Source: Clostridium nigeriense (GTDB lineage Bacteria > Bacillota > Clostridia > Clostridiales > Clostridiaceae). From it: a stretch of 64,000 nt of DNA. Made by a program: the position numbers and the translations under genes. The notes beneath the pieces were generated by a model. It was not told where the DNA came from, did no database searches, and was given only the letters and a program-made list of their open reading frames with translations. Below, piece by piece: positions 39,250 to 49,136 of this stretch. Positions within the stretch are counted from its first letter, which is position 1. Every line of letters starts with the position of its first letter. The stretch is taken from positions 903,046 through 967,045 of the forward strand of contig NZ_LT575472.1 in NCBI RefSeq assembly GCF_900086595.1, given 5' to 3'.

Positions 39250-40683
39250 ATGGTATTTAGTTCATCAATATTCATATTTATATTTTTACCATTAGTTATA
39301 TTTTTATATTATTTATGTGATAAAAAAGTAAGAAACTATATTTTACTTTTAGCAAGCCTTGTTTTTTATGCCTGTGGTGGTATTTCTTATTTAAAAATAT
39401 TATTAGTATCAATACTAATTAATTATATATTTGGAGTTTTGATAGATTCATTAGATATTAAAGAGAATAGTTCAAATAATAAGAGGAAATTTAATAAATT
39501 AAAAAAGACTTGCTTAGCTATTGGAGTATTTTTAAATTTAGGATTACTTTTTTATTATAAATATTATGATTTCTTTTTAGAGAATCTCAACATGGTATTA
39601 GGGAGTAACATACAATTTAAAAATATAGTTTTACCTATAGGTATTTCATTTTTCACTTTTCAAGGTATGTCTTATATAATTGATATTTATAGAAAAGATG
39701 CTAAGGTAAATAGAAATCTTTTTTCTGTTGCTCTTTATATTTCTTTATTTCCTCAACTTGTAGCAGGACCAATAGTGAAGTATAAAAGTGTTGATAAGGA
39801 AATAAGAAAAAGAGAAGAATCTGTAGGCGAATTTAGTTATGGAATATCAAGATTTGTAATAGGACTAGCTAAAAAAGTTATAATTGCAGATGTTCTTGGT
39901 GGTGTAGCAGATGAAGTTTTTATCTTAGTGAATACTTCAGGAATTGATATTATAACAGCTTGGTTGGGGGCTATTTGTTATAGCTTACAAATATATTTTG
40001 ATTTTTCAGGATATTCAGATATGGCAATAGGAATTGGGCATTTCTTTGGATTTAAATTTATCGAAAACTTTAACTATCCATATATATCGAAGTCTATAAC
40101 AGAATTTTGGAGAAGATGGCATATATCTTTATCTACATGGTTTAAAGAGTATTTATATATTCCTTTAGGTGGAAATAGAACAGGAAATGTGTATTTTAAT
40201 TTATTTATTGTGTTTTTAGTAACTGGTCTTTGGCATGGGGCTTCGTGGAATTTTGTAATTTGGGGACTTTGGCATGGATTATTCATTATTATGGAAAGAT
40301 TTGCAAGAGATAAGGAATGGTATAAAAATATTCCTTCAGGAATAAAGGCTTTTAGTACTTTATTTATAGTATTAATAGGTTGGGTTTTATTTAAAGCAGA
40401 TAATTTATCAACTGCTATGAAATATTTATCCACAATGTTTGGTTTAATAAGCTTTAATAATATAACTTTTGAAGTTTCTTATTTTATACAAGTAAAAACT
40501 ATGTTTTTAATAGTTGTTGGAATAATTTTTTCAACTCCAATATTGAAGATAGTTGTTTCAAAATATAAAGAAAAAAGGTATTTTGAAACAGTTAAAAATA
40601 TTTTAATAATACTTTTATTTATTATAGCACTAATATTTATGATTAATTCTACCTATAGTCCATTTATATATTTTCAATTTTAG
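39250..40683 (+). CDS. MBOAT O-acyltransferase (AlgI/PatA-like)
   Basis: A 477-residue membrane protein with about eleven helices, MBOAT family. Conserved landmarks are LYIPLGGNRTGN, preceded by FWRRWHISLSTWFKEY, and the catalytic histidine region GLWHGASWNFVIWGLWHG. It passes acetyl groups from the cytoplasm across the membrane. Here it is paired with an AlgX/AlgJ-like SGNH protein 24 bases downstream, the arrangement used to O-acetylate exported polysaccharides such as alginate. The DltB branch (D-alanylation) is unlikely because no dltA, dltC or dltD genes are present. Confidence 0.93.
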   Translation: MVFSSSIFIFIFLPLVIFLYYLCDKKVRNYILLLASLVFYACGGISYLKILLVSILINYIFGVLIDSLDIKENSSNNKRKFNKLKKTCLAIGVFLNLGLLFYYKYYDFFLENLNMVLGSNIQFKNIVLPIGISFFTFQGMSYIIDIYRKDAKVNRNLFSVALYISLFPQLVAGPIVKYKSVDKEIRKREESVGEFSYGISRFVIGLAKKVIIADVLGGVADEVFILVNTSGIDIITAWLGAICYSLQIYFDFSGYSDMAIGIGHFFGFKFIENFNYPYISKSITEFWRRWHISLSTWFKEYLYIPLGGNRTGNVYFNLFIVFLVTGLWHGASWNFVIWGLWHGLFIIMERFARDKEWYKNIPSGIKAFSTLFIVLIGWVLFKADNLSTAMKYLSTMFGLISFNNITFEVSYFIQVKTMFLIVVGIIFSTPILKIVVSKYKEKRYFETVKNILIILLFIIALIFMINSTYSPFIYFQF

Positions 40684-40707
40684 TGTTAATAAAATGAGGT
40701 GCTTAAG

Positions 40708-42225
40708 ATGAATTTAATAAAAAGAAAACCTAAAGATAAAAAGACGTTAAGTGATATTATATTAATAATCTCATTTTTTATAGTTATTTTAGTTCCAGTT
40801 TTATTTATGAATTTTAAAAGAAATCAAGTTTCTTATATAGATAATAGAAAACTTTTAGAGATTGAAGATATCTTTAGAGAAGGTAAGGTTTTTGAAAATA
40901 TTAAAAGCTATGTGGATGATAGAATTGGTTTTAGAACAAAAATAGTTGATTTATACTCTGAAGCTATGGATAGTCTATTTCACGAAATAACTCATCCTAG
41001 ATATGAATATGGAAGAGAAGATTTTATAATGTCTAAGGCAGAGGAAAATGAGTTTAACCCTGAGTTTATGGATATATATGCTGATTTTATAAAGGGATTC
41101 CAAGATTATTGTAATGAAAGAAATATAAAATTTTTATATGCAGTAGAACCGAGAAAAGAACTTATATATCCTGAATATATAACAAAAGGATTTAATTATG
41201 AAAATATTGATATAGAATATTTTATAGAGCTTTTAAAGGAAAAAGAAATTAATTATTTAAATAATGTAGAAACCTTAAAGGAAGCAAAAGAAGAAGGTGT
41301 AGAAGAAGCTTTAAATAAGCTTTATTTAGATGGAAAAACTACAGAGAATGGAGAAATTGATTATAATGATATAAATTCTAATTTATTATTTGATCAAAAG
41401 TATGATGCTAGGCATTGGAATGAAGCTGGGGCTATAATTGGTATTTCTACAATAATAGATAGATTGAGTTTATTAGATAATAGAGTTGATAAATTTAATT
41501 TAAGTAATTACAAAGTAGAGGAATATATAAATGAAACTCTTGTAGCTTCTAATTTTAAAATTGATGAAAAAACTAATCATTTTAATTTAATTAATGATAA
41601 TTCAATTTATATAGAAGATTTAGAAGATGAAATAGTAAGGCATGAAAGCTTTAGAAATTTTACACATTATAAGAATTCAGAAAATGAAGATGCTCCTAGA
41701 ATATTAATATTTGCAGGAAGTTATTTTGATAATAAAGAAAAATTTATAACAGAAAGCTTTTCAGAAGTTATGAAGATTCATAATTATAGAAATGTTATTG
41801 ACTATGAGTATTATATCAATATATTCAATCCAGATATAGTTTTATTTGAGTCAACAGAGTACACGCATTTTAATTTTTATTTCCCAGACAATGATATGAA
41901 AAATAAAATTCACATGAAAAGCTTAGAATATTTTATGAATAATAAAGGAATAAAAGAAGAAAACTTTGTTACAATTACTAAAGTTAATAAATATGGAGAG
42001 GATTTAACAAACTTTTCGGTAGAAATTCAAAGTAATGAGGACTTCTTTGCTTATGCATATATAAATAATAGAGCTTTGGATTGTAAAGTAAAAGAAGCAG
42101 ATAACAAAAGATTTGTTGAATTTTCAATTATGACTTCAGAAATAAAAAATATAGATAGTTTTGATTTGTATTTTGTATCTCAAGATAAATATAGATATCA
42201 AAGACATCAAATAAATTTAGAATAA
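40708..42225 (+). CDS. AlgX/AlgJ-like SGNH acetyltransferase, membrane-anchored
   Basis: A 505-residue protein with an N-terminal helix (about 16-36) and a large extracellular domain of the AlgX/AlgJ SGNH-like type. The likely catalytic residues are S338 in LIFAGSYFD and the D233...H236 pair in YDARHWNEAG. It would receive acetyl groups from the MBOAT partner and place them on exopolysaccharide outside the cell. The start is ATG 40708, 6 bases after GAGGTG, rather than the GTG inside that ribosome site at 40699. Confidence 0.85.
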   Translation: MNLIKRKPKDKKTLSDIILIISFFIVILVPVLFMNFKRNQVSYIDNRKLLEIEDIFREGKVFENIKSYVDDRIGFRTKIVDLYSEAMDSLFHEITHPRYEYGREDFIMSKAEENEFNPEFMDIYADFIKGFQDYCNERNIKFLYAVEPRKELIYPEYITKGFNYENIDIEYFIELLKEKEINYLNNVETLKEAKEEGVEEALNKLYLDGKTTENGEIDYNDINSNLLFDQKYDARHWNEAGAIIGISTIIDRLSLLDNRVDKFNLSNYKVEEYINETLVASNFKIDEKTNHFNLINDNSIYIEDLEDEIVRHESFRNFTHYKNSENEDAPRILIFAGSYFDNKEKFITESFSEVMKIHNYRNVIDYEYYINIFNPDIVLFESTEYTHFNFYFPDNDMKNKIHMKSLEYFMNNKGIKEENFVTITKVNKYGEDLTNFSVEIQSNEDFFAYAYINNRALDCKVKEADNKRFVEFSIMTSEIKNIDSFDLYFVSQDKYRYQRHQINLE

Positions 42226-42295
42226 TAGTTGTAATAATTATTAAAAGAGCGAATTGATATTAATGCTACTTGGAGATTAAGGTGAATGTGGAATA

Positions 42296-42324
42296 AAAGG
42301 AATTAAGATTTTCTTAATTCCTTT
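42296..42324. terminator. Terminator hairpin downstream of acetylation genes
   Basis: A perfect 12-bp stem AAAGGAATTAAG / CTTAATTCCTTT with a 5-base loop, between converging genes. Confidence 0.75.
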
Positions 42325-42336
42325 CTTCAGTTTTAG

Positions 42337-42408
42337 GGATAGAAATTGTATATGATGGCGACTTAGAGGTTACGACGGAGTAAGGACTATAACATTTATA
42401 GCTTTTTT
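42337..42408. repeat. Second copy of the GC-rich palindromic motif
   Basis: Bases 42360-42384 read GACTTAGAG-GTTA-CGACGGAGTAAG, matching 19 of 21 bases outside the spacer of the motif at 30495-30521 (minus strand). The flanks (GATAGAAATTGTATA and TATAACATTTATAGC) are partly complementary, so it too can be a loop on an imperfect stem. The right flank carries a small hairpin CTATAA/TTATAG and T7. Confidence 0.55.
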
Positions 42409-43364
42409 TATTCTAATGAAAATAGAAATCTATGTAACTCTTCTGTTGTTCCTTCAATATTTATATTAGTATGATACATATCTGTAAAACCAGCACTAAT
42501 TATATTTTCATCAGAAGGGAATCTTTCTTGTTCTATATTGTTCAATCCCATGCTTAAAGCCTTAGTAGATATAGATATTATTTCGCTATTAGTTAAATTG
42601 GTAGTTACTAATGGTAGGATTTTATTTATCATTCCAGGCACTTCAGTTAAGTTTATATCTTTGAATTTAACAAATAAAGCATTAAGAACATCTCTTTGTC
42701 TTTCAGTTCTTCTAAAATCTCTTCCTGCTGTGTACCTAATTCTACAGTATGCAGAAGCTTGTGTACCATTTAAAAGTTGTTTTCCTGCTGTATAAATATT
42801 ATCTGTTGTCGTTCCATTTTTCTCATCTATTTGTTTTATGTAGCTGTTTATATATTTCAGCTCATCTGACGTTATTTCAATTTCAACTCCACCAAGTGCA
42901 TCAATTATTTTAGGTAATCTTTTCAAATCAACTTGAACAAACTTATCTATCTTTAAATTGAAGTTATAATTAATAGCTTTTAATATTGAGCTTGGACCAC
43001 CATCTAAAATGGTATAATTTAAATTCATTTTACCACCATCAGGTAAATCTAAGTAGATATCGCGCATTAGCGAGCAAAGTTTAATAGTGTTATTCTTAGT
43101 ATTTATGGCTAGAATCATAGTTGCATCAGCAGCACTAATATCATATATTTCGGAGAAGTCACTTCCGAACAAAGCTATAGTAATAACATCATCAGCTTCT
43201 TTAGGTAAATCTTTACCTGTATTTATAACATCATTTCTATCGACATTTACTCTTTCTACTTTAGATGAAAGATAATATGTATAGGATACTCCCCCAAGAG
43301 CTAAAATTAAAACAAATGATATGATAATAAAAAGAATTTTATTTTTTTTTGTGAATTTTTTCAT
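42408..43364 (-). CDS. LytR-CpsA-Psr (LCP) family wall polymer ligase
   Basis: A 318-residue membrane-anchored LCP protein. A short cytoplasmic basic stretch is followed by one helix (about 8-30) and an extracellular LCP domain. The domain has the conserved arginine in LMRDIYLDLP and the signature ASAYCRIRYTAGRDFRRTERQ. LCP enzymes transfer undecaprenyl-linked glycopolymers onto peptidoglycan. The start is ATG 43364 behind GGAGGA (43371-43376 complement); the longer frame to 43424 has no ribosome site. It lies next to polysaccharide operon 2 on the opposite strand, and may anchor that polymer. Confidence 0.92.
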   Translation of the reverse strand: MKKFTKKNKILFIIISFVLILALGGVSYTYYLSSKVERVNVDRNDVINTGKDLPKEADDVITIALFGSDFSEIYDISAADATMILAINTKNNTIKLCSLMRDIYLDLPDGGKMNLNYTILDGGPSSILKAINYNFNLKIDKFVQVDLKRLPKIIDALGGVEIEITSDELKYINSYIKQIDEKNGTTTDNIYTAGKQLLNGTQASAYCRIRYTAGRDFRRTERQRDVLNALFVKFKDINLTEVPGMINKILPLVTTNLTNSEIISISTKALSMGLNNIEQERFPSDENIISAGFTDMYHTNINIEGTTEELHRFLFSLE

Positions 43365-43583
43365 AAATTCTCCTCCATAGTACAAATTTTTTAAATACTG
43401 ATATATTATATCAAAATATGGCAATATTGAAAATAAAGGAAGGAATTATTTGACTATTATATACTTAATAATATTTCATGGTATAATTAGAGTGTCGTTA
43501 GAGTCCTTTAAGGTAGAATTAGAAGAGATATTAGGTATTAAATGAAAGGGTGAAGCTAAAATATATCACTTCTTCTGGAGAGT

Positions 43584-43611
43584 TTGATTAAAAAAAATTA
43601 TATGATATAAT
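43584..43611 (+). promoter_or_regulatory. Promoter of polysaccharide operon 2
   Basis: TTGATT, 16 bases, TATAAT, leaving a leader of about 70 bases before the ATG at 43689. Confidence 0.6.
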
Positions 43612-43688
43612 TATACGTGCAAAATTTAGAATGATGTTATTTATATGTAAAGAAAATAGTGTATATATTGTAAATAAGGGGGATAAGC

Positions 43689-44354
43689 ATGGATAATATT
43701 AATACTAGTAATCAGCAGATGGATATTATATATGAACAATCAGAAAGGGTAGCATATAATTTAATAAAAAGAGTAGCGGATGTAGTTTTATCATTATTTG
43801 CTATAATTGTGTTAAGCCCTATATTCATAATAGTGGCCTTAGTAGTTAGATTTGATTCTAAAGGAAAAGTTATTTTTGGACATGAAAGAATTGGGAAAAA
43901 TATGAGAAAGTTCAAAATATATAAATTTAGAACTATGTATGAAAATTCTCAAGAAATATTTAATAATTTTACTGAAGAACAAAAGAAAGAATATTATATA
44001 AATTTTAAATTGGACAATGACCCAAGAATAACTAAAGTTGGAGGATTTTTAAGAAAAACAAGCTTAGATGAATTACCACAACTATTTAATATTTTAAAGG
44101 GAGATATGAGTATTGTAGGACCTAGACCTATAGTTGAAAAAGAGATTTCTAAGTATGGTAAATATGCAGAAGTAGTTTTTTCAGTGTTACCTGGACTTAC
44201 TGGGTATTGGCAAGCAAATGGTAGAAGTGATACAACCTATGATGAGAGAGTTCAAATGGATATTCATTATATTAATAATAGATCATTATTAATGGATTTT
44301 AAGATAATTTTAAAAACTTTTATTTCTGTCATAAAGAAAGACGGAGCAATTTAA
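43689..44354 (+). CDS. Priming sugar-phosphate transferase, polysaccharide operon 2
   Basis: A 221-residue bacterial sugar transferase with one membrane segment (about 28-54). Motifs are GHERIGKNMRKFKIYKFRTM, DPRITKVGGFLRKTSLDE and SIVGPRPIVEKE. It primes synthesis of a second lipid-linked repeat unit. It differs clearly from the priming enzyme at 17937, so the window encodes two separate polymers. Ribosome site AAGGGGG. First gene of a long operon running to 57912. Confidence 0.92.
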   Translation: MDNINTSNQQMDIIYEQSERVAYNLIKRVADVVLSLFAIIVLSPIFIIVALVVRFDSKGKVIFGHERIGKNMRKFKIYKFRTMYENSQEIFNNFTEEQKKEYYINFKLDNDPRITKVGGFLRKTSLDELPQLFNILKGDMSIVGPRPIVEKEISKYGKYAEVVFSVLPGLTGYWQANGRSDTTYDERVQMDIHYINNRSLLMDFKIILKTFISVIKKDGAI

Positions 44355-44385
44355 ATAAAAGAGTGATTTTAATAGAGGTGATTGG

Positions 44386-45441
44386 ATGAATTGTGCACTT
44401 ATTATGGCGGGGGGAAAAGGGACTAGATTTTGGCCAGTATCGACTGAAGAAAAGCCTAAGCAATTTTTAAAATTATTAGGCAATAAATCTATGTTACAAA
44501 TGACTGTAGATAGATTAGAGGGATATATAGATATTGAAAAAGTATTTATCTGTACATCTAGAAAGTATATTGATTTAGTAAAAAAGCAATTACCTAATAT
44601 TCCAGATAAAAATATAATAGTAGAGCCGTTTGGAATGAATACAGCACCTTGTATAGCACTGTCTTCAATTTTAATAAACAAGTATTACCCTAATTGTAAT
44701 ATTTTAGTTTTACCAGCGGATCACTTAGTATCAAAAGAAGATGATTTTATTAATGTAATTAAAGTAGCCAGTAATTATTTGATAAATAATAAAGAGTCTA
44801 TTATAACTTTTGGTATTAGACCTAACAGACCTGAGACAGGTTATGGGTATATAAAGGTGAATGATGGAAATTGCAAAGGGGTTAGCAAAGCAATCAAATT
44901 TGTAGAAAAGCCTAATTATGAAAATGCTTTAAAATACTTATCAAGTGGAAACTATTTATGGAATAGTGGAATGTTTTTATGGAATTCTTTATATATAATT
45001 GATTTGATTAGGGAATTTTTACCGAATACTTATGATGCATTAAAAGGTGTTATATCATGTAAGTATGAAGATTTACAAACTATAATAGATAATAATTATA
45101 ATAAAACTGACTTTATATCAATAGACTATGGAGTTATGGAAAAGGCGGAATCAATATATGTTATTCCTTGTGATTTTGGATGGGATGATGTTGGAAGTTG
45201 GAACAGTTTAGAGAGATATGCCGAAAAGGATGAAAATGGAAATGTATTCATAGCTAATGGAATCACTTATAATTCTAGTAATAACATTATTTTATCAAGA
45301 AAACCAATAGTAGTTAATGGAGTCAAGGATATAATTATTGTTGAAACTGAAGAATACATAATGATTTCATCTAAAAGCAAGGAACAAGAAATTAAACAAG
45401 CAAAAGAAGAATTAGATAAAATTAAGTATATGGAGGAATAA
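44386..45441 (+). CDS. manC: Mannose-1-phosphate guanylyltransferase
   Basis: A 351-residue nucleotidyltransferase making GDP-mannose from mannose 1-phosphate and GTP. The N-terminal signature GGKGTRFWPVSTEEKPKQF and the later FVEKPN motif are those of ManC/GMP. It lacks the C-terminal phosphomannose isomerase domain of bifunctional AlgA-type enzymes. No phosphomannomutase or downstream GDP-mannose dehydratase gene is seen nearby, so the polymer probably uses mannose itself and the mutase is elsewhere. Confidence 0.93.
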   Translation: MNCALIMAGGKGTRFWPVSTEEKPKQFLKLLGNKSMLQMTVDRLEGYIDIEKVFICTSRKYIDLVKKQLPNIPDKNIIVEPFGMNTAPCIALSSILINKYYPNCNILVLPADHLVSKEDDFINVIKVASNYLINNKESIITFGIRPNRPETGYGYIKVNDGNCKGVSKAIKFVEKPNYENALKYLSSGNYLWNSGMFLWNSLYIIDLIREFLPNTYDALKGVISCKYEDLQTIIDNNYNKTDFISIDYGVMEKAESIYVIPCDFGWDDVGSWNSLERYAEKDENGNVFIANGITYNSSNNIILSRKPIVVNGVKDIIIVETEEYIMISSKSKEQEIKQAKEELDKIKYMEE

Positions 45442-45443
45442 GT

Positions 45444-46289
45444 TTGGATATCAGTATCATATGTCCTGTATATAATGGAGAAAGTTATATTGAAAATTTG
45501 TATAAAAATATTAAAAAACAAGAAAAGGTTAATGTATTAGAAGTCAAATTTATTCTTACAGAGTCAAAAGATAGTAGTGAAGATATTCTTAAAAAATTAA
45601 ATGTGGAGTATATAAAAATAAAATCTAAAGATTTTTCACATAGTTTAGTTAGAGAAAAAGCTGCATTTGAAGCTAAAGGAGAAATATTAGTTTTTATAAC
45701 TCAAGATATAAAAATAGAAAATCAAAATTGGTTATATGAATTAGTAAAAAGTATTGAAAATAAAAAATGTAGTGCTGCATTTAGTAGACAGATAGCATAT
45801 GATAACCATACTATAGAAAAATATACTAGAGAAATTAATTATCCAGCAGAATCTAGAATAGTATCAAAAGATGATATAAAAGAGTTAGGATTAATGACAT
45901 TCTTTTTTTCAGATGCTTCATCAGCTATACTAAAGGATATATTTTTAGAGTTAAATGGATATGATGGAAAAAATCTACCTACTAATGAGGATATGTATTT
46001 TGCGTATAAACTAATTATGAATGGATGTAAAATTAGTTATGAAGCTGAATCTATAGTAGTCCATTCTCATGAATTGTCATTTAAAGATACTTTCAAGAGA
46101 TATAGAGATATTGGGAAGTTTTTTAAAGAAAACTCGTACATAAATAAATATAGTGTTAATGAACGTGGATTAGATGTATTTATGTACATAATTAAAAGGA
46201 TAAAAGAGGAAAATAGATTATACTTTTTACCGAAAGTTTTTATGAATTTTATAGCAAGGTTTATCGGTATGAAAATAGGTAAACTATAG
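45444..46289 (+). CDS. Family 2 glycosyltransferase (rhamnosyltransferase-like)
   Basis: A 281-residue GT2 transferase. It opens [20 protein letters not shown]; the acidic site usually written DDGS is altered (TESKDSS), and the DXD equivalent is ITQDIKI, as in rhamnosyltransferase-like GT2 proteins. The start is TTG 45444, two bases after the manC stop, with GGAGGAATAAG as ribosome site. A rhamnosyl donor fits the rml genes of this operon, but the specificity is inferred. Confidence 0.82.
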   Translation: MDISIICPVYNGESYIENLYKNIKKQEKVNVLEVKFILTESKDSSEDILKKLNVEYIKIKSKDFSHSLVREKAAFEAKGEILVFITQDIKIENQNWLYELVKSIENKKCSAAFSRQIAYDNHTIEKYTREINYPAESRIVSKDDIKELGLMTFFFSDASSAILKDIFLELNGYDGKNLPTNEDMYFAYKLIMNGCKISYEAESIVVHSHELSFKDTFKRYRDIGKFFKENSYINKYSVNERGLDVFMYIIKRIKEENRLYFLPKVFMNFIARFIGMKIGKL

Positions 46290-46305
46290 AGGAGGAATAT
46301 ATTAT

Positions 46306-47190
46306 ATGAAGGGAATAATATTAGCAGGTGGATCAGGAACAAGATTGTATCCAGTAACAAAGGCAATGTCAAAGCAAATGGTGCCAATTTATGATAAGCC
46401 TATGATTTATTACCCAATGTCTGTGCTTATGTTAGCTGGCATTAGGGAGATACTAATTATATCTACACCAAGGGATATAGTTAACTTTAAAGAATTATTT
46501 AATGATGGCTCAGAATTTGGACTAAAGATAGAATATGCAATTCAAGAACAACCCAATGGATTAGCAGAAGCATTCATAATAGGAGAAGAATTTATTGGTG
46601 ATGATAATGTCGCTATGATTTTAGGCGATAATATATTTTATGGGCAAAGTTTTTCTAATCATTTAAAGGAAGCTGCTTCATTAGAGAAGGGGGCTATTGT
46701 GTTTGGTTATTATGTTCAAGATCCAAGGGCTTTTGGTGTTGTTGAGTTCGATGAAAATAATAAGGTTATTTCTCTAGAAGAAAAACCTGAAAAACCAAAA
46801 TCTAAATATGCAGTTCCAGGACTTTATTTCTATGATAATTCTGTAGTTAAAAAGGCTAAGGTATTAACTCCATCAGCTAGAGGAGAACTTGAGATTACTG
46901 ATTTAAATAGAGTTTATATGGAAGAAGGAAATCTAAAAGTAAATTTATTAGGTAGGGGAATGGCTTGGCTTGATACAGGAACTCATGGTTCTATGTTGCA
47001 AGCATCTAATTTTGTAGAAGCTGTTCAAAATACGCAAGGAACATATATAGCTTGTTTAGAAGAGATAGCTTATAGAAAAGGTTGGATAACTTCTGAAGAA
47101 GTTAAAGAACTTGCTAAATCATTAATGAAAACAGGATATGGAAAATACTTAATAGATGTAGTGGAAGAGTTGGAAGCTAAGATAAGATAA
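46306..47190 (+). CDS. rmlA: Glucose-1-phosphate thymidylyltransferase
   Basis: A 294-residue enzyme making dTDP-glucose, the first step to dTDP-L-rhamnose. The signature is [20 protein letters not shown], followed by [15 protein letters not shown] and GDNIFYGQ. Normal length. It sits beside rmlC, while rmlD and rmlB lie 5 kb further on in the same operon. Confidence 0.96.
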   Translation: MKGIILAGGSGTRLYPVTKAMSKQMVPIYDKPMIYYPMSVLMLAGIREILIISTPRDIVNFKELFNDGSEFGLKIEYAIQEQPNGLAEAFIIGEEFIGDDNVAMILGDNIFYGQSFSNHLKEAASLEKGAIVFGYYVQDPRAFGVVEFDENNKVISLEEKPEKPKSKYAVPGLYFYDNSVVKKAKVLTPSARGELEITDLNRVYMEEGNLKVNLLGRGMAWLDTGTHGSMLQASNFVEAVQNTQGTYIACLEEIAYRKGWITSEEVKELAKSLMKTGYGKYLIDVVEELEAKIR

Positions 47191-47206
47191 ATTAGGAGAT
47201 GAATTT

Positions 47207-47773
47207 ATGGGCAATTTTAATTTTATAGAAACAAAAATTAAAGACTTATACATAATAGAGCCTAAGGTTTTTGGAGATAACAGAGGTTACTTTATGGAAA
47301 GTTACAACAAAAATGATTTTGTTGCAGCTGGATTATCAATGGAATTTGTTCAAGATAATGAATCAAAGTCTAAAAAAGGTGTTTTAAGAGGAATGCATTT
47401 TCAAACTAAGTATACTCAAGGGAAATTAGTAAGAGTAACTGAAGGGGCTGTTTATGATGTTGCTGTAGACTTAAGAAAGGGTTCACCTACTTTTGGAATG
47501 TGGGAAGGTGTTTTACTAACAGCAGAAAATAAAAAGCAGTTTTATGTTCCAGAAGGATTTGCTCATGGATTTTTAGTTGTTTCAGATACAGCTACCTTTA
47601 ATTATAAATGTACTGATTTCTATGCTCCAGAATATGATAGTGGACTTCTTTGGAATGATCCAGATGTAGGAATAGAGTGGCCATTAGAAGGAATTGAAGA
47701 AATTCTTTTATCTGAAAAAGATAAGAAACAAAAAACTTTAAAAGAATTAAATATACCTTTTGAGTATAAGTAA
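47207..47773 (+). CDS. rmlC: dTDP-4-dehydrorhamnose 3,5-epimerase
   Basis: A 188-residue cupin enzyme, third step of dTDP-L-rhamnose synthesis. It contains FVQDNESKSKKGVLRGMHFQ (the histidine of RGMHFQ is the catalytic base) and FYVPEGFAHGF. Ribosome site TTAGGAGATG, 16 bases after rmlA. Confidence 0.96.
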   Translation: MGNFNFIETKIKDLYIIEPKVFGDNRGYFMESYNKNDFVAAGLSMEFVQDNESKSKKGVLRGMHFQTKYTQGKLVRVTEGAVYDVAVDLRKGSPTFGMWEGVLLTAENKKQFYVPEGFAHGFLVVSDTATFNYKCTDFYAPEYDSGLLWNDPDVGIEWPLEGIEEILLSEKDKKQKTLKELNIPFEYK

Positions 47774-47827
47774 AAATCAAAATATTTAATTTTGATTTTC
47801 ACACTTACTCATTAGATTTTAGTGAGT
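47773..47827 (+). other. Two hairpins between rmlC and pyruvyltransferase gene
   Basis: AAAATCAAAAT / ATTTTGATTTT (47773-47799, perfect 11 bp) and ACTCATTA / TAGTGAGT (47807-47827, one wobble). Neither has a long U-tract; partial termination or processing is possible. Confidence 0.5.
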
Positions 47828-47898
47828 AGTTTTATAAAATAGAAAATTGATTATTTTAAACTAATAAAATTTAAGCTAATAATTACAAAGGAGATAAA

Positions 47899-49113
47899 AT
47901 GAAAAAGATAATTTTAGCAGGGGCATCATTAAATTCAGGAAATAAAGGAGTAAACGCTTTAACAAGAGGGCAGATTACACTTCTTCTTGATAAATATGGA
48001 ACAGATATAGAAATAGTTGTTTTATCTTATACAGTAAAAGAAGAGACTAATAATTCAATTAAATATAATGATATTCAAAAGAATATAATGGAAATTCCTT
48101 GTGGTAAAAAGAATTTAATAGAAACTTATTTCAAAAGTAAGACATTTGGAGATAACTATATAATAAAAATGTTGAAAGAAAGCGATATGATCCTTGATAT
48201 AAGCGAAGGAGATAGCTTTAGTGATATATATGGAATAAAAAGATTTATACAACATTCTTTACTAAAAGTAATTGCAATCAATTTAAAGAAAAAATTGGTG
48301 ATTATGCCACAAACTTTAGGACCATTTAGAAATTTATGGGTTAAAAAGGTTGCTAAAAATATTTTAAATAAAGCAGACATAGTTTTTGTTAGAGATGAAA
48401 TAAGTAAGAAGGTTGCTATTGAAGAACTAAAGATAAATAGAGAAATAGAATTTATTCCAGATATGGCGTTTTATATGAAGCCAGACAGTAATACTAGTAT
48501 AGAAAAATTTGTTGAAAATAACGAAAATACAAAAATTGGGATAAATGTAAGTGCTCTACTTTATAATGGTGGATATAATGGAAATAATATGTTTAATTTA
48601 AAAATAGATTACAAGCATTTAATAGATTCATTAATTGAAGAATTATCTAAGATACCTAATTCAGAAATAATATTAATTCCACATGTAATGGTTAAAGATA
48701 ATGAAGTAGAAGATGATTTTAGAGTGTGTAAAAAAATAGCAAGGGAATTAAACTCTAAATTAAATATAAATATTAAAACAATAGATAGATATTATAGGGA
48801 AGATGAAATAAAAGCTATAATAAGTGGATGTGATTACTTTATAGGAAGTAGAATGCATGCTTGTATAGGAGCTATTTCAAGTTGTGTTCCAACAAGTCCA
48901 ATTGCATATAGTAGAAAATTTATAGGAATATGGGATAATATTGGCTTAGGATATTGTGTAACAGATCCTAGAAAACAAGAAGAAAAAGAGATAATAAATT
49001 CTATCATAGATAATTTTAAAAATAAAAAAGAAATAAAAGAAAAGTTATATAATGAAATTCCCTTACTAAAAGAAAAGATAGAAAGTATTATAGAAATAAT
49101 AAATAATAAATAA
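47899..49113 (+). CDS. Polysaccharide pyruvyl transferase
   Basis: A 404-residue protein of the polysaccharide pyruvyl transferase family (CsaB/EpsO). The N-terminal GASLNSGNKGVNALTRG and the C-terminal GSRMHACIGAISSCVPTSPI are typical. It would add a pyruvate ketal from phosphoenolpyruvate to a sugar of the repeat unit, making the polymer acidic and, in CsaB-like systems, able to bind SLH-domain proteins. Its neighbours are the flippase and an FrhB-like Fe-S protein, a common association in such clusters. Confidence 0.9.
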   Translation: MKKIILAGASLNSGNKGVNALTRGQITLLLDKYGTDIEIVVLSYTVKEETNNSIKYNDIQKNIMEIPCGKKNLIETYFKSKTFGDNYIIKMLKESDMILDISEGDSFSDIYGIKRFIQHSLLKVIAINLKKKLVIMPQTLGPFRNLWVKKVAKNILNKADIVFVRDEISKKVAIEELKINREIEFIPDMAFYMKPDSNTSIEKFVENNENTKIGINVSALLYNGGYNGNNMFNLKIDYKHLIDSLIEELSKIPNSEIILIPHVMVKDNEVEDDFRVCKKIARELNSKLNINIKTIDRYYREDEIKAIISGCDYFIGSRMHACIGAISSCVPTSPIAYSRKFIGIWDNIGLGYCVTDPRKQEEKEIINSIIDNFKNKKEIKEKLYNEIPLLKEKIESIIEIINNK

Positions 49114-49136
49114 TAAATAATTATGGGGGAATATAA

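Noticed and set aside
47598..47802. Two overlapping minus-strand frames at the end of rmlC
   Set aside because: They lie antisense to rmlC and its hairpin and have no family resemblance.
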